This document shows, piece by piece, positions 16,980-26,167 of a stretch of DNA of 64,000 nt. The first letter of the stretch is position 1. Every line of letters starts with the position of its first letter. The notes under the pieces were generated by a model. It worked only from the letters and a program-made list of their open reading frames with translations, had not been told where the DNA came from and searched no databases. Origin of the DNA: Candidatus Marithrix sp. Canyon 246 (GTDB lineage Bacteria > Pseudomonadota > Gammaproteobacteria > Beggiatoales > Beggiatoaceae); contig NZ_MCBX01000044.1 in the NCBI RefSeq assembly GCF_001723685.1, forward strand, positions 62,001 to 126,000. The letters run 5' to 3'. The position numbers were made by a program, and so were the translations under genes.

Positions 16980-18275
16980 ATGAAAACGTATAAAATACAA
17001 TTCACATTGATAATAATGTTATTATCATCCAATCTTTATGCCACTAATGGTTATTTTTCACATGGTTATGGTGCTAAATCCAAATCTATGGCGGGTGCCT
17101 GTACCGCAATGACTGTAGGTACAATGTGTGCTGCAATTAATCCAGCTTCCTTGGTTCATTCTGGAAATCGTATGGATTATGGTTTTGCTTTATTTGCGCC
17201 TTCACGAGGTTTTACAGCTAATAATGATGCTTCGCCAATTGGACCACCTAATGGTCCAGCTTCAATTCCAGCGGGTACTTATGATAGTACTAATGATTTA
17301 TTTGTAATTCCTCATTTTGGCTATAATTATATGCTAGATGATCAAAGTTCTATTGGTGTTGCTGTTTATGGTAATGGTGGAATGAATACTGAATATGATA
17401 GTGCGGTATTTAGAAATTTTGGTAATCCTATGATGCCTTCAAGCATGGCTTCTTCACCTACTGGTATTGATTTAATGCAAATGTTTATAGGAGTTACTTA
17501 TTCCAGAAAAATCAATGCACAACATTCTGTTGGTATTACTCCAATTTTAGCTATTCAGGCTTTTGAAGCTCAAGGTTTGCAACCTTTTACTATGTTTTCA
17601 CGCCATCCTAGTAATGTAACAAATAATGGACATGATTTATCTTATGGTGGTGGTGTTCGTATTGGTTGGTTAGGAAAAATTACGGATACTCTGAGCTTAG
17701 GAGCGTCTTATCAAACTAAATTGTTAATGAGTGAATTTGATGATTATAAGGGACTTTTTGCTGAAGAAGGTAATTTTGATATTCCTGCAACTTTTAATTT
17801 GGGTTTAGCTTATAAAGTTATACCAGCGGTAACATTAGCCTTTGATTATCAACGTATTCAATATAGTGGTGTTAAGTCTATGTCTAATGCTTCTGATGTA
17901 ATTTTCATGCCCAGACAAACTTTATTGGGTACTGATGATGGGCTAGGATTTGGATGGGAAGATGTGAACATTTATAAATTTGGAGTACAATGGGAATATA
18001 GTCCAAAATTAACACTTCGTGCTGGTTATAGTCATGCAGACGAAGCATTTACTGGTACACAAGGTTTATTTAATACTCTTGCTCCTGCTGTAGTAAGAAG
18101 CCATTATTCTTTTGGATTTACTACCCCGATTTCAGATTCAATGGAATTAAATCTCGCATTTAGTTATATGCCTAATGAAGAATTAGATGGTAGTAATCCA
18201 AATACTGGACCACAAAGTGGTTATTTGGAAATGTCTCAATATGAACTGGTTTTTGGAATTGGTATGAAGTTTTAA
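16980..18275 (+). CDS. OmpP1/FadL/TodX-family outer-membrane channel
   Basis: Outer-membrane beta-barrel for uptake of long-chain fatty acids or other hydrophobic compounds. The 431 residues begin with a signal peptide cleaved after LYA (residue 21). The mature start TNGYFSHGYGAKSKSMAGACTAM and NPASLVHSGNRMDYG are the family's N-terminal hatch. Many alternating strands follow, and the protein ends in EMSQYELVFGIGMKF with C-terminal Phe, the usual BAM signal. Substrate not predictable. The start lacks a clear ribosome site. Confidence 0.9.
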   Translation: MKTYKIQFTLIIMLLSSNLYATNGYFSHGYGAKSKSMAGACTAMTVGTMCAAINPASLVHSGNRMDYGFALFAPSRGFTANNDASPIGPPNGPASIPAGTYDSTNDLFVIPHFGYNYMLDDQSSIGVAVYGNGGMNTEYDSAVFRNFGNPMMPSSMASSPTGIDLMQMFIGVTYSRKINAQHSVGITPILAIQAFEAQGLQPFTMFSRHPSNVTNNGHDLSYGGGVRIGWLGKITDTLSLGASYQTKLLMSEFDDYKGLFAEEGNFDIPATFNLGLAYKVIPAVTLAFDYQRIQYSGVKSMSNASDVIFMPRQTLLGTDDGLGFGWEDVNIYKFGVQWEYSPKLTLRAGYSHADEAFTGTQGLFNTLAPAVVRSHYSFGFTTPISDSMELNLAFSYMPNEELDGSNPNTGPQSGYLEMSQYELVFGIGMKF

Positions 18276-18577
18276 GTGGTAACTTCTTCAAAAAGTTATA
18301 TCTATATTCTTCTGCGCAAACCGTTATCACTTGTAATGCCATTCTATATTTTGATTTATTGGTTCTAAAGTTCGTGTATTCTATTATTATTACTATGTGT
18401 TTTTGTTTGTAGTAAATGTTTGAATAGCATTTCAAACATTTGCTGGTAATGAAAGCAGTGCATAGAACAGTCTTTTATCTTTGTTTGTTCTATTAAGTCT
18501 AGGTTTAAACTGTGTTGCCATGCTTTACCAGCTAAGTTTTCAATATTTTCAAATCTTTTTAGTAGTTCTCCGTACAT
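18276..18577 (-). pseudogene. Remnant of a HEPN-like protein gene, frameshifted
   Basis: The frame from 18577 encodes 70 aa, with HCFHYQQMFEMLFKHLLQTKT resembling the helix of HEPN-domain proteins, and stops at 18365 after RIHEL. In the next frame the sequence reads on as FRTNKSKYRMALQVITVCAEEYRYNF, which looks like coding sequence and could be the C-terminal part. Together they suggest one gene with an internal deletion and frameshift just before the RIHEL end. HEPN proteins are often RNases or toxins; none can be active here. The 3' limit is uncertain. Confidence 0.4.
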
Positions 18578-18616
18578 TACTTAACTCATGTTACACAGTT
18601 GGTCGGATCACTGTCA

Positions 18617-18699
18617 TTAAGTTAAGCTAATTTTCACTCTGGAGTTCAAAGCGATGCTTTGTAAAAAGCTAGTACAAAGAACTCCAGTTCTTAACTTAA
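18617..18699. repeat. Nested inverted repeat with CTGGAGTTC arms
   Basis: Outer arms TTAAGTTAAG / CTTAACTTAA and inner arms CTGGAGTTC / GAACTCCAG surround a centre containing GCTTTGTA and TACAAAG. The structure could fold into one interrupted hairpin. It lies in the gap between the HEPN remnant and the aceEF operon and codes for nothing visible. Confidence 0.6.
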
Positions 18700-18712
18700 T
18701 TACATTGAATTG

Positions 18713-18816
18713 GTAGGGTGGGTAGAGCGATAGCGAAACCCACCAAACTTAGAAAATTGAATTCTGGTGGGTTTAGCTTCGCTGACTGCGTATCGCTATC
18801 GCTCTACCCACCCTAC
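18713..18816. repeat. Long inverted repeat of the GTAGGGTGGGT type
   Basis: Two 24-bp perfect arms, GTAGGGTGGGTAGAGCGATA plus GCGA at 18713-18736 and its complement at 18793-18816, enclose a second inverted pair (AACCCACCA / TGGTGGGTT). It is far more GC-rich than its surroundings. Elements beginning GTAGGGTGGG and ending CCCACCCTAC are widespread intergenic palindromes in bacteria; they look like non-autonomous mobile repeats. A related element is at 23881-23955. Confidence 0.85.
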
Positions 18817-18831
18817 ATTATTCATATTGTG

Positions 18832-18846
18832 AAACCTGTCAGGTTT
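18832..18846. repeat. Single copy of the AAACCTGTCAGGTTT palindrome
   Basis: A 15-bp palindrome followed by five more T residues, 8 bp from the aceF stop. It is one copy of the element that occurs elsewhere singly or in inverted pairs. Its position after aceF suggests a terminator, but the single copy has only a short stem. Confidence 0.7.
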
Positions 18847-18854
18847 TTTATGGT

Positions 18855-20051
18855 TTAAAACAATAAATGTCGAACATCTGACAGTAAGAAGCTTAAATGA
18901 CGGGTGAATCTTGCTCCAGCGGCTCCGTCTATTACTCTATGATCATATGATAATGATAATGGTAACATTAGGCGCGGTACAAATTCGCCATCTTGGTAGA
19001 TTGGTTGCATTTTGGAACGTGATACGCCTAGTATTGCAACTTCGGGTGCATTTACTATTGGTGTAAATGCTGTGCCTCCTATGCCGCCTAGGCTACTGAT
19101 TGTAAATGATGCTCCTTGCATGTCGGTGGGTGATAATTTGCCGTCGCGTGCTTTTTTACTTAGTTCTGTTAAGTTAGCCGCTAATTCAAATATGCCTTTT
19201 TTATCTACGTCTTTGATTACTGGTACTACTAAGCCATTCGGTGTTTCTACTGCTACTCCTATGTGGTAGTATTTTTTCAGTATTAGGTTTTCTTGTTTGG
19301 TATCCAGTGAGGCATTAAAGTCTGGATATTGTTTTAATGCTACTACTGTAGCTTTCATTAATAGGGATAGCAGTGTAACTTTTAGTTCGCGCTTTTGAGC
19401 TTCTGGGGCTAGTTCTTTACGGAATTTTTCTAGTTCTGTAATGTCTGCTTCGTCAAATTGAGTTACATGGGGTATATTTAGCCAGCTACGTTGTAAACTC
19501 GTTCCTGATATTTTTTTGATTCTACTCAATGGAGTAATTTCTGTTTCTCCAAATTGATTAAAATCAATTTCTGGAATTGTTGGAGAATTTGATGGTGTCT
19601 TTATGGCTTGTTTTATGTCTTCTTTTAAAATTCTGCCATTACGCCCTGTTCCTTTGATTTGAGTTAAATCAATTTCTAAGTCTCGCGCTAGTTTTCTAAC
19701 CGCTGGACCCGCTGAATAGTCTTCTGTTTCTTCTGTTTTTTCAATTACTTGTTCTGGTTCTGGTTCTGGTTCTTTAGGTGCTTCTTCAACTATTGTTGGT
19801 GCTGAATCTACTGCTGTAATTTCCATAGTCATAAAGACTACGCCTTCAGAGACTATGTCTCCTTCTTTGATTTTCAGCTCTTTAACTATGCCTGCACTTG
19901 GTGATGGTATGTCTAGTGTTGCTTTGTCACTTTCTAAAGTCATTATAGATTGTTCGATTTCAACACTATCACCATTGCTGATTAGGATTTCTAAGACTGG
20001 TACATCCTTGAAATCACCAATATCAGGAATTTTAATCTCTTGAATTGACAT
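18855..20051 (-). CDS. aceF: Pyruvate dehydrogenase E2, dihydrolipoamide acetyltransferase
   Basis: Transfers the acetyl group from lipoyl to CoA in the pyruvate dehydrogenase core. The 398-aa protein has one lipoyl domain (about 1-78, lipoyl Lys43 in ESDKA), an acidic Pro/Glu linker, a peripheral-subunit-binding domain (VRKLARDLEIDLTQIKGTG, about 118-150) and the catalytic domain with SYDHRVIDGA near the C-terminus. Only one lipoyl domain is present where Escherichia coli has three. It starts 11 bp after aceE. No lpd gene follows. Confidence 0.95.
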   Translation of the reverse strand: MSIQEIKIPDIGDFKDVPVLEILISNGDSVEIEQSIMTLESDKATLDIPSPSAGIVKELKIKEGDIVSEGVVFMTMEITAVDSAPTIVEEAPKEPEPEPEQVIEKTEETEDYSAGPAVRKLARDLEIDLTQIKGTGRNGRILKEDIKQAIKTPSNSPTIPEIDFNQFGETEITPLSRIKKISGTSLQRSWLNIPHVTQFDEADITELEKFRKELAPEAQKRELKVTLLSLLMKATVVALKQYPDFNASLDTKQENLILKKYYHIGVAVETPNGLVVPVIKDVDKKGIFELAANLTELSKKARDGKLSPTDMQGASFTISSLGGIGGTAFTPIVNAPEVAILGVSRSKMQPIYQDGEFVPRLMLPLSLSYDHRVIDGAAGARFTRHLSFLLSDVRHLLF

Positions 20052-20062
20052 TGCGTTTCCTT

Positions 20063-22711
20063 TTAAACTGTAATTGGGTTAGGTTTATTTATATCTAAGT
20101 TATATTTTGTAATAGCTTCAGAGACTTTGGTTGTAGCTATTGTTCCTGCATCTGCTAAAGCTTTCAGTGCCATCAGAGTTATATAATAACGATTCACTTC
20201 AAAGAAATGACGTAAATTTTTACGTGTATCACTACGTCCAAAGCCATCTGTGCCTAATACATAGTAAGGGCGATTAATACAAAAACGAATTTGATTTGGA
20301 TAGGTTCTGACATAGTCAGTAGCCGCTATAATTGGACCCTTTGTATCTTTTAAACAGTCATTAACATGGCAACTACGAGGGCTATCTTCTGGATGTAACA
20401 TATTCCAGCGTTCCACATCTGTACCTTCACGTGCTAATTCAGTAAAACTAGTGACACTCCAAATATCAGATGATATTCCAAAATCTTCAGATAATAATGT
20501 GGCAGCAGCTATTACTTCACGTAAAATTGTGCCACTACCTAAGAGTTGAACTTTTGGAGCATCGCTAGTTTGTTGTTTAAATAAGTACATGCCTTTGAGT
20601 ATATCTGTTTCTACACCTTCTGGCATTGCTGGATGAGTGTAGTTTTCATTCATCGCAGTGACGTAGTAGAAAATATTTTCTTGCTGTTGATACATGCGGC
20701 GTAAGCCATCATGAATAATCACTGCCATTTCATAAGCAAAAGTAGGATCATAAGCAACACAGTTAGGAATATTGGCTGCTAACATCATGCCGTGTCCATC
20801 TTGATGCTGTAAGCCTTCTCCTGCTAAGGTAGTACGCCCAGCAGTTGCACCAATTAAGAATCCGCGTGCTTGCATATCGCCAGCAGCCCATGCTAAATCA
20901 CCAATACGTTGGAAACCAAACATGGAATAATAAATATAAAATGGCACCATCTTAACATCGTGGTTAGCATAAGAAGTAGCGGCTGCTATCCATGATGACA
21001 TTCCACCGGCTTCACAAATACCTTCTTCAAGAATTTGACCTTTTTTATCTTCTCGATAATACATTAATTGATCAGAATCTTGGGGATCATATAATTGCCC
21101 TTGTGAAGAATAAATTCCTATTTGTCGAAACATGCCTTCAATACCAAAGGTTCGTGCTTCATCAGGAATAATTGGGACAATGTTTTTACCAATTTCTTTA
21201 TCGCGGATAAGTGCTGTCAACATACGAACCAAAGCCATAGTAGTTGACATTTCACGCTCACCACTGCTTTTTAGCATGGCATTAAAAATACTCAAGTCAG
21301 GTACTTTTAAAGGTATTGTATTTGGTGTGCGTTTAGGTAAATAACCACCTAAAGCTGCTCGCTGTTTATGCAGATATTGCATTTCTGGGCTATCAGCGGG
21401 TGGCTTATAAAATGAGGCTTGAGCTACTTGTTCATCTGAAACTGGAATATGAAAGCGATCACGAAAAGCTCGCATGGATTCTTCATTCATTTTCTTTTGC
21501 TGATGAGTAGCATTTTGCCCTTCACCTGCTGCTCCCATGCCATAACCTTTTACAGTTTTGGCTAAAATGACTGTAGGTTGATCCTTATGTTTTACAGCAG
21601 AAGCATAAGCGGCATAAACTTTATGTGGATCATGCCCACCACGATTTAAACGCCAAATTTCATCATCGGTTAAATCTTTAACCATTTCTTTTAATTCAGG
21701 ATATTTACCAAAGAAATGTTCGCGAGTATAAGCGCCGCCTTTGGCTTTATAGCTTTGATATTCGCCATCAACGCATTCTTCCATGCGTTTTTTTAATAAA
21801 CCTTTGGTGTCTTTTTCTAATAATGGATCCCATTTAGAACCCCAAATGAGTTTAATGACATTCCAGCCAGCACCTCTGAAATCACCTTCTAATTCTTGGA
21901 TAATACTAGAATTACCGCGAACTGGACCATCAAGACGTTGTAAATTACAATTTACCACAAAAATTAGATTGTCAAGTTTTTCACGCGCCGCTAGTGAAAT
22001 TGCACCCAAAGATTCTGGTTCATCCATTTCACCATCACCACAAAATACCCATACTTTTCGTCCTTCTGTATTGGCAATACCACGATCATGTAAATATTTC
22101 ATGAAGCGAGCTTGATAGATTCCCATAATAGGACCTAGTCCCATAGAAACTGTAGGGAATTGCCAAAAATCAGGCATTAACCAAGGATGTGGATAAGATG
22201 ATAAGCCATTACCCCCAACTTCTTGGCGGAAATTGGTCATTTGCTCTTCAGTAATTCTGCCTTCTAAAAAAGCGCGTGCATAAAAACCGGGAGCTGAATG
22301 TCCTTGAAAATAAACTAAATCACCACCATTTTTTTCTGATTTCGCATGAAAAAAATGATTTAAGCCTACATCATATAATGTAGCCGCTGAGGCAAAACTG
22401 GCAATATGCCCACCCAATTCGGTACTAATACGGTTGGCTTTGACTACCATAGCCATTGCATTCCAGCGTACTAATGAACGAATTTTCCATTCCAAATCAT
22501 AATCGCCGGGGCTAGCTTGCTGTTGATCTTTAGGTATAGTATTAAGATAAGCGGTATTAGCACTATGTGGTATATATGCACCACTGCGACGTGCTTTGTC
22601 AATTAATTGGTCTAAAAGATAATGGGCGCGATCAGCACCATCTGTCGCTAATACGTCTTCTAAGGCTTCTAGCCATTCTTGTGTTTCTAAAGGATCTATG
22701 TCAGATATCAT
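20063..22711 (-). CDS. aceE: Pyruvate dehydrogenase E1, homodimeric type
   Basis: Thiamine-diphosphate-dependent decarboxylase of pyruvate. The 882 residues match the homodimeric E1 of gammaproteobacteria (887). Visible features: NTIPKDQQ near the N-terminus, the ThDP motif GDGEMDEPE followed by NCNLQRLDGPVRGN, TVKGYGMG, and the C-terminal DGFGRSDTR. First gene of aceEF; divergent from the RodZ-like gene across 21 bp. Confidence 0.97.
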   Translation of the reverse strand: MISDIDPLETQEWLEALEDVLATDGADRAHYLLDQLIDKARRSGAYIPHSANTAYLNTIPKDQQQASPGDYDLEWKIRSLVRWNAMAMVVKANRISTELGGHIASFASAATLYDVGLNHFFHAKSEKNGGDLVYFQGHSAPGFYARAFLEGRITEEQMTNFRQEVGGNGLSSYPHPWLMPDFWQFPTVSMGLGPIMGIYQARFMKYLHDRGIANTEGRKVWVFCGDGEMDEPESLGAISLAAREKLDNLIFVVNCNLQRLDGPVRGNSSIIQELEGDFRGAGWNVIKLIWGSKWDPLLEKDTKGLLKKRMEECVDGEYQSYKAKGGAYTREHFFGKYPELKEMVKDLTDDEIWRLNRGGHDPHKVYAAYASAVKHKDQPTVILAKTVKGYGMGAAGEGQNATHQQKKMNEESMRAFRDRFHIPVSDEQVAQASFYKPPADSPEMQYLHKQRAALGGYLPKRTPNTIPLKVPDLSIFNAMLKSSGEREMSTTMALVRMLTALIRDKEIGKNIVPIIPDEARTFGIEGMFRQIGIYSSQGQLYDPQDSDQLMYYREDKKGQILEEGICEAGGMSSWIAAATSYANHDVKMVPFYIYYSMFGFQRIGDLAWAAGDMQARGFLIGATAGRTTLAGEGLQHQDGHGMMLAANIPNCVAYDPTFAYEMAVIIHDGLRRMYQQQENIFYYVTAMNENYTHPAMPEGVETDILKGMYLFKQQTSDAPKVQLLGSGTILREVIAAATLLSEDFGISSDIWSVTSFTELAREGTDVERWNMLHPEDSPRSCHVNDCLKDTKGPIIAATDYVRTYPNQIRFCINRPYYVLGTDGFGRSDTRKNLRHFFEVNRYYITLMALKALADAGTIATTKVSEAITKYNLDINKPNPITV

Positions 22712-22732
22712 TAAAACTCCTATATAGTAAAT

Positions 22733-23854
22733 ATGGACATATTAAATAATATAAAATATTTTTATAGTAAAAATAAAACAGTTGTTGTAAATAAAGCTAT
22801 TGCATCTTTGCGAGAAGAAATTGCTGCAAACCCTAATAATATCAATGCTAGAAAATTATTAGTAGATATGTTATTAAGCTTAGCAAAACAAACTGATAAT
22901 AAGAATGAACAAATTGAAATATATCAGCAAATATTGAACTTGGATGCAAAACAGCAAGAAGCAATAAACGCATTGCAAAAACCTGAACCAACAACAAAAC
23001 CAATTCGTCGTAATCCAACAGCAACAAAGCCATCACAGGATGTTGAATTAAAAAAACTTATAGAAAAAACAGAAAAACTTCTACAAGAACGCGATCAAGA
23101 AATAGAAATTTTACAAGAACAAGTTGTTGCTAAAACTAAACAAGAAAATATTTTAAAACAGCGTCTTGATAATGAAAAAAATGCACTTGCAAGTATTGAG
23201 GTTTTAACTAAAGATCAAGAAAACAGAGTCGATAAATACCAACAAGAAGTTGCCGGGCTGAAACATGAATTAATCATAAAGGAACAAACCTTAACGAATT
23301 TAAGAGAAACATTAAAAAATTATGGTAAACATGAAAAAGAATTAATAAGCTTTATAAATGACAAACAAAATGAAACTATAGCTGCAAAACATGAACTGCA
23401 AAATAATAATGTATTAATTATTTTAGGAACTATTATTATTACTAGTATAGTAGTAGTTTTTATGGGTATAATATTATGGCAATTTTCTATAACAAATCAT
23501 AATATTCCTAAACCAGTTGTTGTACCTGAACCAGTTAAAATTCCTGCTATTATTATACCACCAAAAAAGCCAGTCAAAATAACAGTGGTAAAACCACCGA
23601 TAGTATCACAAACACTGTGTGTGCATTTTAAGAAACGTTCATGGATTAGAATTACTGATGATAATAATAAAAAACTATATGAAGGAATTAGAAAGCCCGG
23701 TGAAATATTAGCATTAGAGGGCAAACCACCATTTAATATGAATGTTGGTAATGTTAATGGGGTTTATGTTGAATATGATTGTGATATTAATCAGGTGAGT
23801 GCTTATCCTACGCGGGAAGGGAAAAAGAATGTATTTATTATTGGTGATGAGTGA
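22733..23854 (+). CDS. Coiled-coil membrane protein with a RodZ-like (DUF4115) C-terminal domain
   Basis: A 373-aa protein of unknown role. Residues about 15-80 look like a TPR-type helical pair (AANPNNINARKLLVDMLL), about 100-220 a long coiled coil, and about 227-250 one transmembrane helix. After a proline-rich spacer, residues about 295-373 resemble the periplasmic domain of RodZ (SWIRITDDNNKKLYEG, then GEILALEGKPPFNMNVGN). RodZ's cytoplasmic helix-turn-helix is missing and the coiled coil stands in its place. It may link a cytoplasmic partner to the cell wall; that is inference. Confidence 0.65.
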   Translation: MDILNNIKYFYSKNKTVVVNKAIASLREEIAANPNNINARKLLVDMLLSLAKQTDNKNEQIEIYQQILNLDAKQQEAINALQKPEPTTKPIRRNPTATKPSQDVELKKLIEKTEKLLQERDQEIEILQEQVVAKTKQENILKQRLDNEKNALASIEVLTKDQENRVDKYQQEVAGLKHELIIKEQTLTNLRETLKNYGKHEKELISFINDKQNETIAAKHELQNNNVLIILGTIIITSIVVVFMGIILWQFSITNHNIPKPVVVPEPVKIPAIIIPPKKPVKITVVKPPIVSQTLCVHFKKRSWIRITDDNNKKLYEGIRKPGEILALEGKPPFNMNVGNVNGVYVEYDCDINQVSAYPTREGKKNVFIIGDE

Positions 23855-23861
23855 TTAATTG

Positions 23862-23998
23862 CTAACTTATGTTACATATTGTAGGTTGGGCAGACGACAG
23901 GAAGCCCAACGAATCGCGGAATAATGTTGGGCTTCCTTTCGTCTGCCCAACCTACAGAATATATCAATGTTAGAAACATATGTGCGTAACATAAGTTA
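23862..23998. repeat. Nested inverted repeat around a GTAGGTTGGGC element
   Basis: The core at 23881-23955 has 17-bp arms, GTAGGTTGGGCAGACGA and its complement, around an inner pair GGAAGCCCAAC / GTTGGGCTTCC. Outside it, TAACTTATGTTAC and GTAACATAAGTTA form another arm pair. It lies between the RodZ-like gene and the broken lectin gene and touches the latter's stop. It is related in plan to the element at 18713-18816. Confidence 0.85.
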
Positions 23999-24770
23999 AT
24001 CACAACTATCAGCTTTAGTCATATCTTTAATATGAAATATTGGATAGGCTTGATTCCATTGTTTCAGAGTTACGTATTTGTAATATATAGCTTTTCCTTC
24101 AATTCCATCGCCTATATCAGCAATTGTAGCAACTTTAAAACAAGGAATATAAACTAATTGAAGCCTCAGTGCCGCTAGCGTCACCTTGCCATTGTTTGAA
24201 TTTATAACCTGTTGCTGGTTTTGCTGTTAAGCTTACTTCTTCGTTAGGAGAATATGAGGTTTTGTCTGGAGATTTGGTTATTGTGCCACTGTCTTTGGGG
24301 GATATGTTGGTTTCAAGTGTTGTGGCATTCCATTCACAAATGAGACGATATAATGATGAATTACGTACATCATTCCAAGCTATTTTACCATGAAAGTGAA
24401 GATAGTCTTCTGTACCATTATAATGATTATCTGGTTGCCCACTATTCCAATTGCTAAAGTTCCATTCTTCTCCTGTGATCCATTCCCACTTACCTTCTGT
24501 TGATTCATCAGTTCCGCCAAGCCAACTAGAACCAGAAACTGGGCTAACCAAGTTAGTATATATAAATTTATTTTCTTCTTTCGAAGTCATAGTGGCAAGA
24601 TATCCATCTAAATTTTCACAATGAGTTTTGGCATTCTGCCACGTCATTTTTGTATCAATCCGTTGATAAGAATGACCATTATCTGGATTGATAATTATTT
24701 TTGAATCAGCCAAAACATTGCCGCTTAATCCAGCAGATAAGACCATAGCATTTATAAGCCTAAATTTCAT
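23996..24770 (-). pseudogene. Secreted C-type lectin protein gene, frameshifted near its 3' end
   Basis: The intact frame from 24770 gives 211 aa: a signal peptide (NAMVLSAGLSGNVLAD), a complete C-type lectin domain (about 30-148, with WLGG, WEWITGEEW and AWNDV) and an InlB-B-type repeat (SPNEEVSLTAKPATGYKFKQW) that breaks off after GDASGTEASIS. One base later in another frame the sequence continues VYIPCFKVATIADIGDGIEG to DSCD and stop at 23996. The same tail and signal peptide occur in the LamG gene at 54206. The junction suggests loss of the repeat's end plus a frameshift near 24145. Confidence 0.7.
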
Positions 24771-25193
24771 TAGATTTTACTTTTCAAAAATATGGATAAT
24801 AAAAAAAACACGAATTTGTGCTTTTGTACTATATAGAATGATAAGTGGAGAAAAAGGTCAGGGGGTTTTGATCTTTTTTGTTTTGATTGTTAGATTAGTA
24901 TTATTTATAATTGGTGTGTCTGAATCAGAATTTACAGGATTAAATCTTAATCGATTACATACCAGCCTAGGGCAACGCCCTAGGTTCAGTGTAGAAGAAA
25001 GTATTATGTATCCGCCCCTGAAAGGGGCTAACATTCTAAACAACACACCTAAGGCGTTGCCCTAGGCTAGTATGTCAGCCCCTTTCAGGGGCAAATAGCC
25101 ATATATTCAACATTAAATATCAATGAATAAATACAACAATTAAGATATAATCATATAATTTAGCATAGCTAACAGGATTTAGATTATATAAAA
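24771..25193. repeat. Gene-free gap with a compound interleaved palindrome
   Basis: No gene is supported here. A half-element GTCTGAATCAGAATTTACAG lies at 24918-24937, similar to the arms at 53984-54060. At about 24958-25096 two inverted pairs interleave: CAGCCTAGGGCAACGCC near 24963 with GGCGTTGCCCTAGGCTAG near 25052, and GCCCCTGAAAGGGGC (25014-25028) with GCCCCTTTCAGGGGC (25078-25092). Each short unit is also self-complementary. The rest is AT-rich and probably holds the ispB promoter (TATAAT near 25145). Confidence 0.75.
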
Positions 25194-26165
25194 ATGATGG
25201 ATATTCTTGCTATCCAAAATTTAATGAATCATGATATGCAAGCTGTTAATGCAATGATTCATAAACGCTTACATTCTGAGGTTGAATTAGTTAATAGTGT
25301 AGGGCATTATATTGTTAATAGTGGCGGTAAACGTTTACGCCCGATGTTAGTATTATTAAGTGCTTCTGCTTTTAACTACCAAGGCAACGATCATATTAAA
25401 TTAGCGGCTATTATTGAATTTATTCATACAGCAACTTTATTACATGATGATGTTGTAGATGCCTCGGAATTACGACGTGGGCAACAAACTGCTAATAGTA
25501 TCTGGGGTAATGAAGCTAGTGTTTTAGTTGGAGATTTTCTGTATTCGCGTTCATTTCAGTTAATGGCTGAACTAAAAAATATGCGTGTAATGGAAATTTT
25601 GTCAACTGCAACTAATATTATTGCTGAAGGGGAAGTATTGCAATTATTAAATTGTTATGAACCCAATACCACTGAAACTGATTATTTACGTGTAATACGT
25701 TCAAAAACTGCCAAATTATTTGAAGCTGGAGCGCAATTAGGAGCCGTAATCAGTGAACAATCGGCTAACAATGAACAAGCAATAGCGAAATATGGTATGC
25801 ACTTAGGTACCGCATTTCAATTAATTGATGATGTTTTAGATTATAGTTCTAATACTGAAGAAATTGGTAAAAATATTGGTGATGATTTAGCAGAAGGTAA
25901 ACCAACTTTACCAGTGATTTATGCACTTAAACATGCAACAGCAGAGCAACAAGAAGTTTTACGCGATGCCATAAAGAATGGTAAAAAAGACAGTATAAAT
26001 GAAGTTATATCAATTATAAATTCTACTAAGGCGATTGATTATACCAGAAAGGTAGCTCGTGAAGAAGCAGATATGGCAATTGCTGCTTTAACAACATTAC
26101 CATCTTCGCCTTATACTGATGCTTTATATGCCTTAGCCGAATTTTCTATAAATCGTAGTTATTAA
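25194..26165 (+). CDS. ispB: Octaprenyl diphosphate synthase
   Basis: Trans-isoprenyl diphosphate synthase that makes the quinone side chain. At 323 aa it equals Escherichia coli IspB. The first aspartate-rich motif is in LLHDDVVDASELRRG, the second in FQLIDDVLDYSSN, with GGKRLRPMLVLL before them. The start may be either of two adjacent ATG codons at 25194 and 25197. Convergent with msrAB, with 2 bp between stops. Confidence 0.95.
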   Translation: MMDILAIQNLMNHDMQAVNAMIHKRLHSEVELVNSVGHYIVNSGGKRLRPMLVLLSASAFNYQGNDHIKLAAIIEFIHTATLLHDDVVDASELRRGQQTANSIWGNEASVLVGDFLYSRSFQLMAELKNMRVMEILSTATNIIAEGEVLQLLNCYEPNTTETDYLRVIRSKTAKLFEAGAQLGAVISEQSANNEQAIAKYGMHLGTAFQLIDDVLDYSSNTEEIGKNIGDDLAEGKPTLPVIYALKHATAEQQEVLRDAIKNGKKDSINEVISIINSTKAIDYTRKVAREEADMAIAALTTLPSSPYTDALYALAEFSINRSY

Positions 26166-26167
26166 AT

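Noticed and set aside
18172-18435. 87-aa minus-strand ORF as an intact gene
   Set aside because: Its 3' part is antisense to the end of the FadL-type gene and its start lies inside the HEPN frame; only a central stretch looks coding and is treated as part of the remnant.
24688-25065. ORFs of 125 aa (plus) and 62 aa (minus) over the compound palindrome
   Set aside because: They read through inverted repeats and have no family features; the coding potential is a by-product of the repeats.
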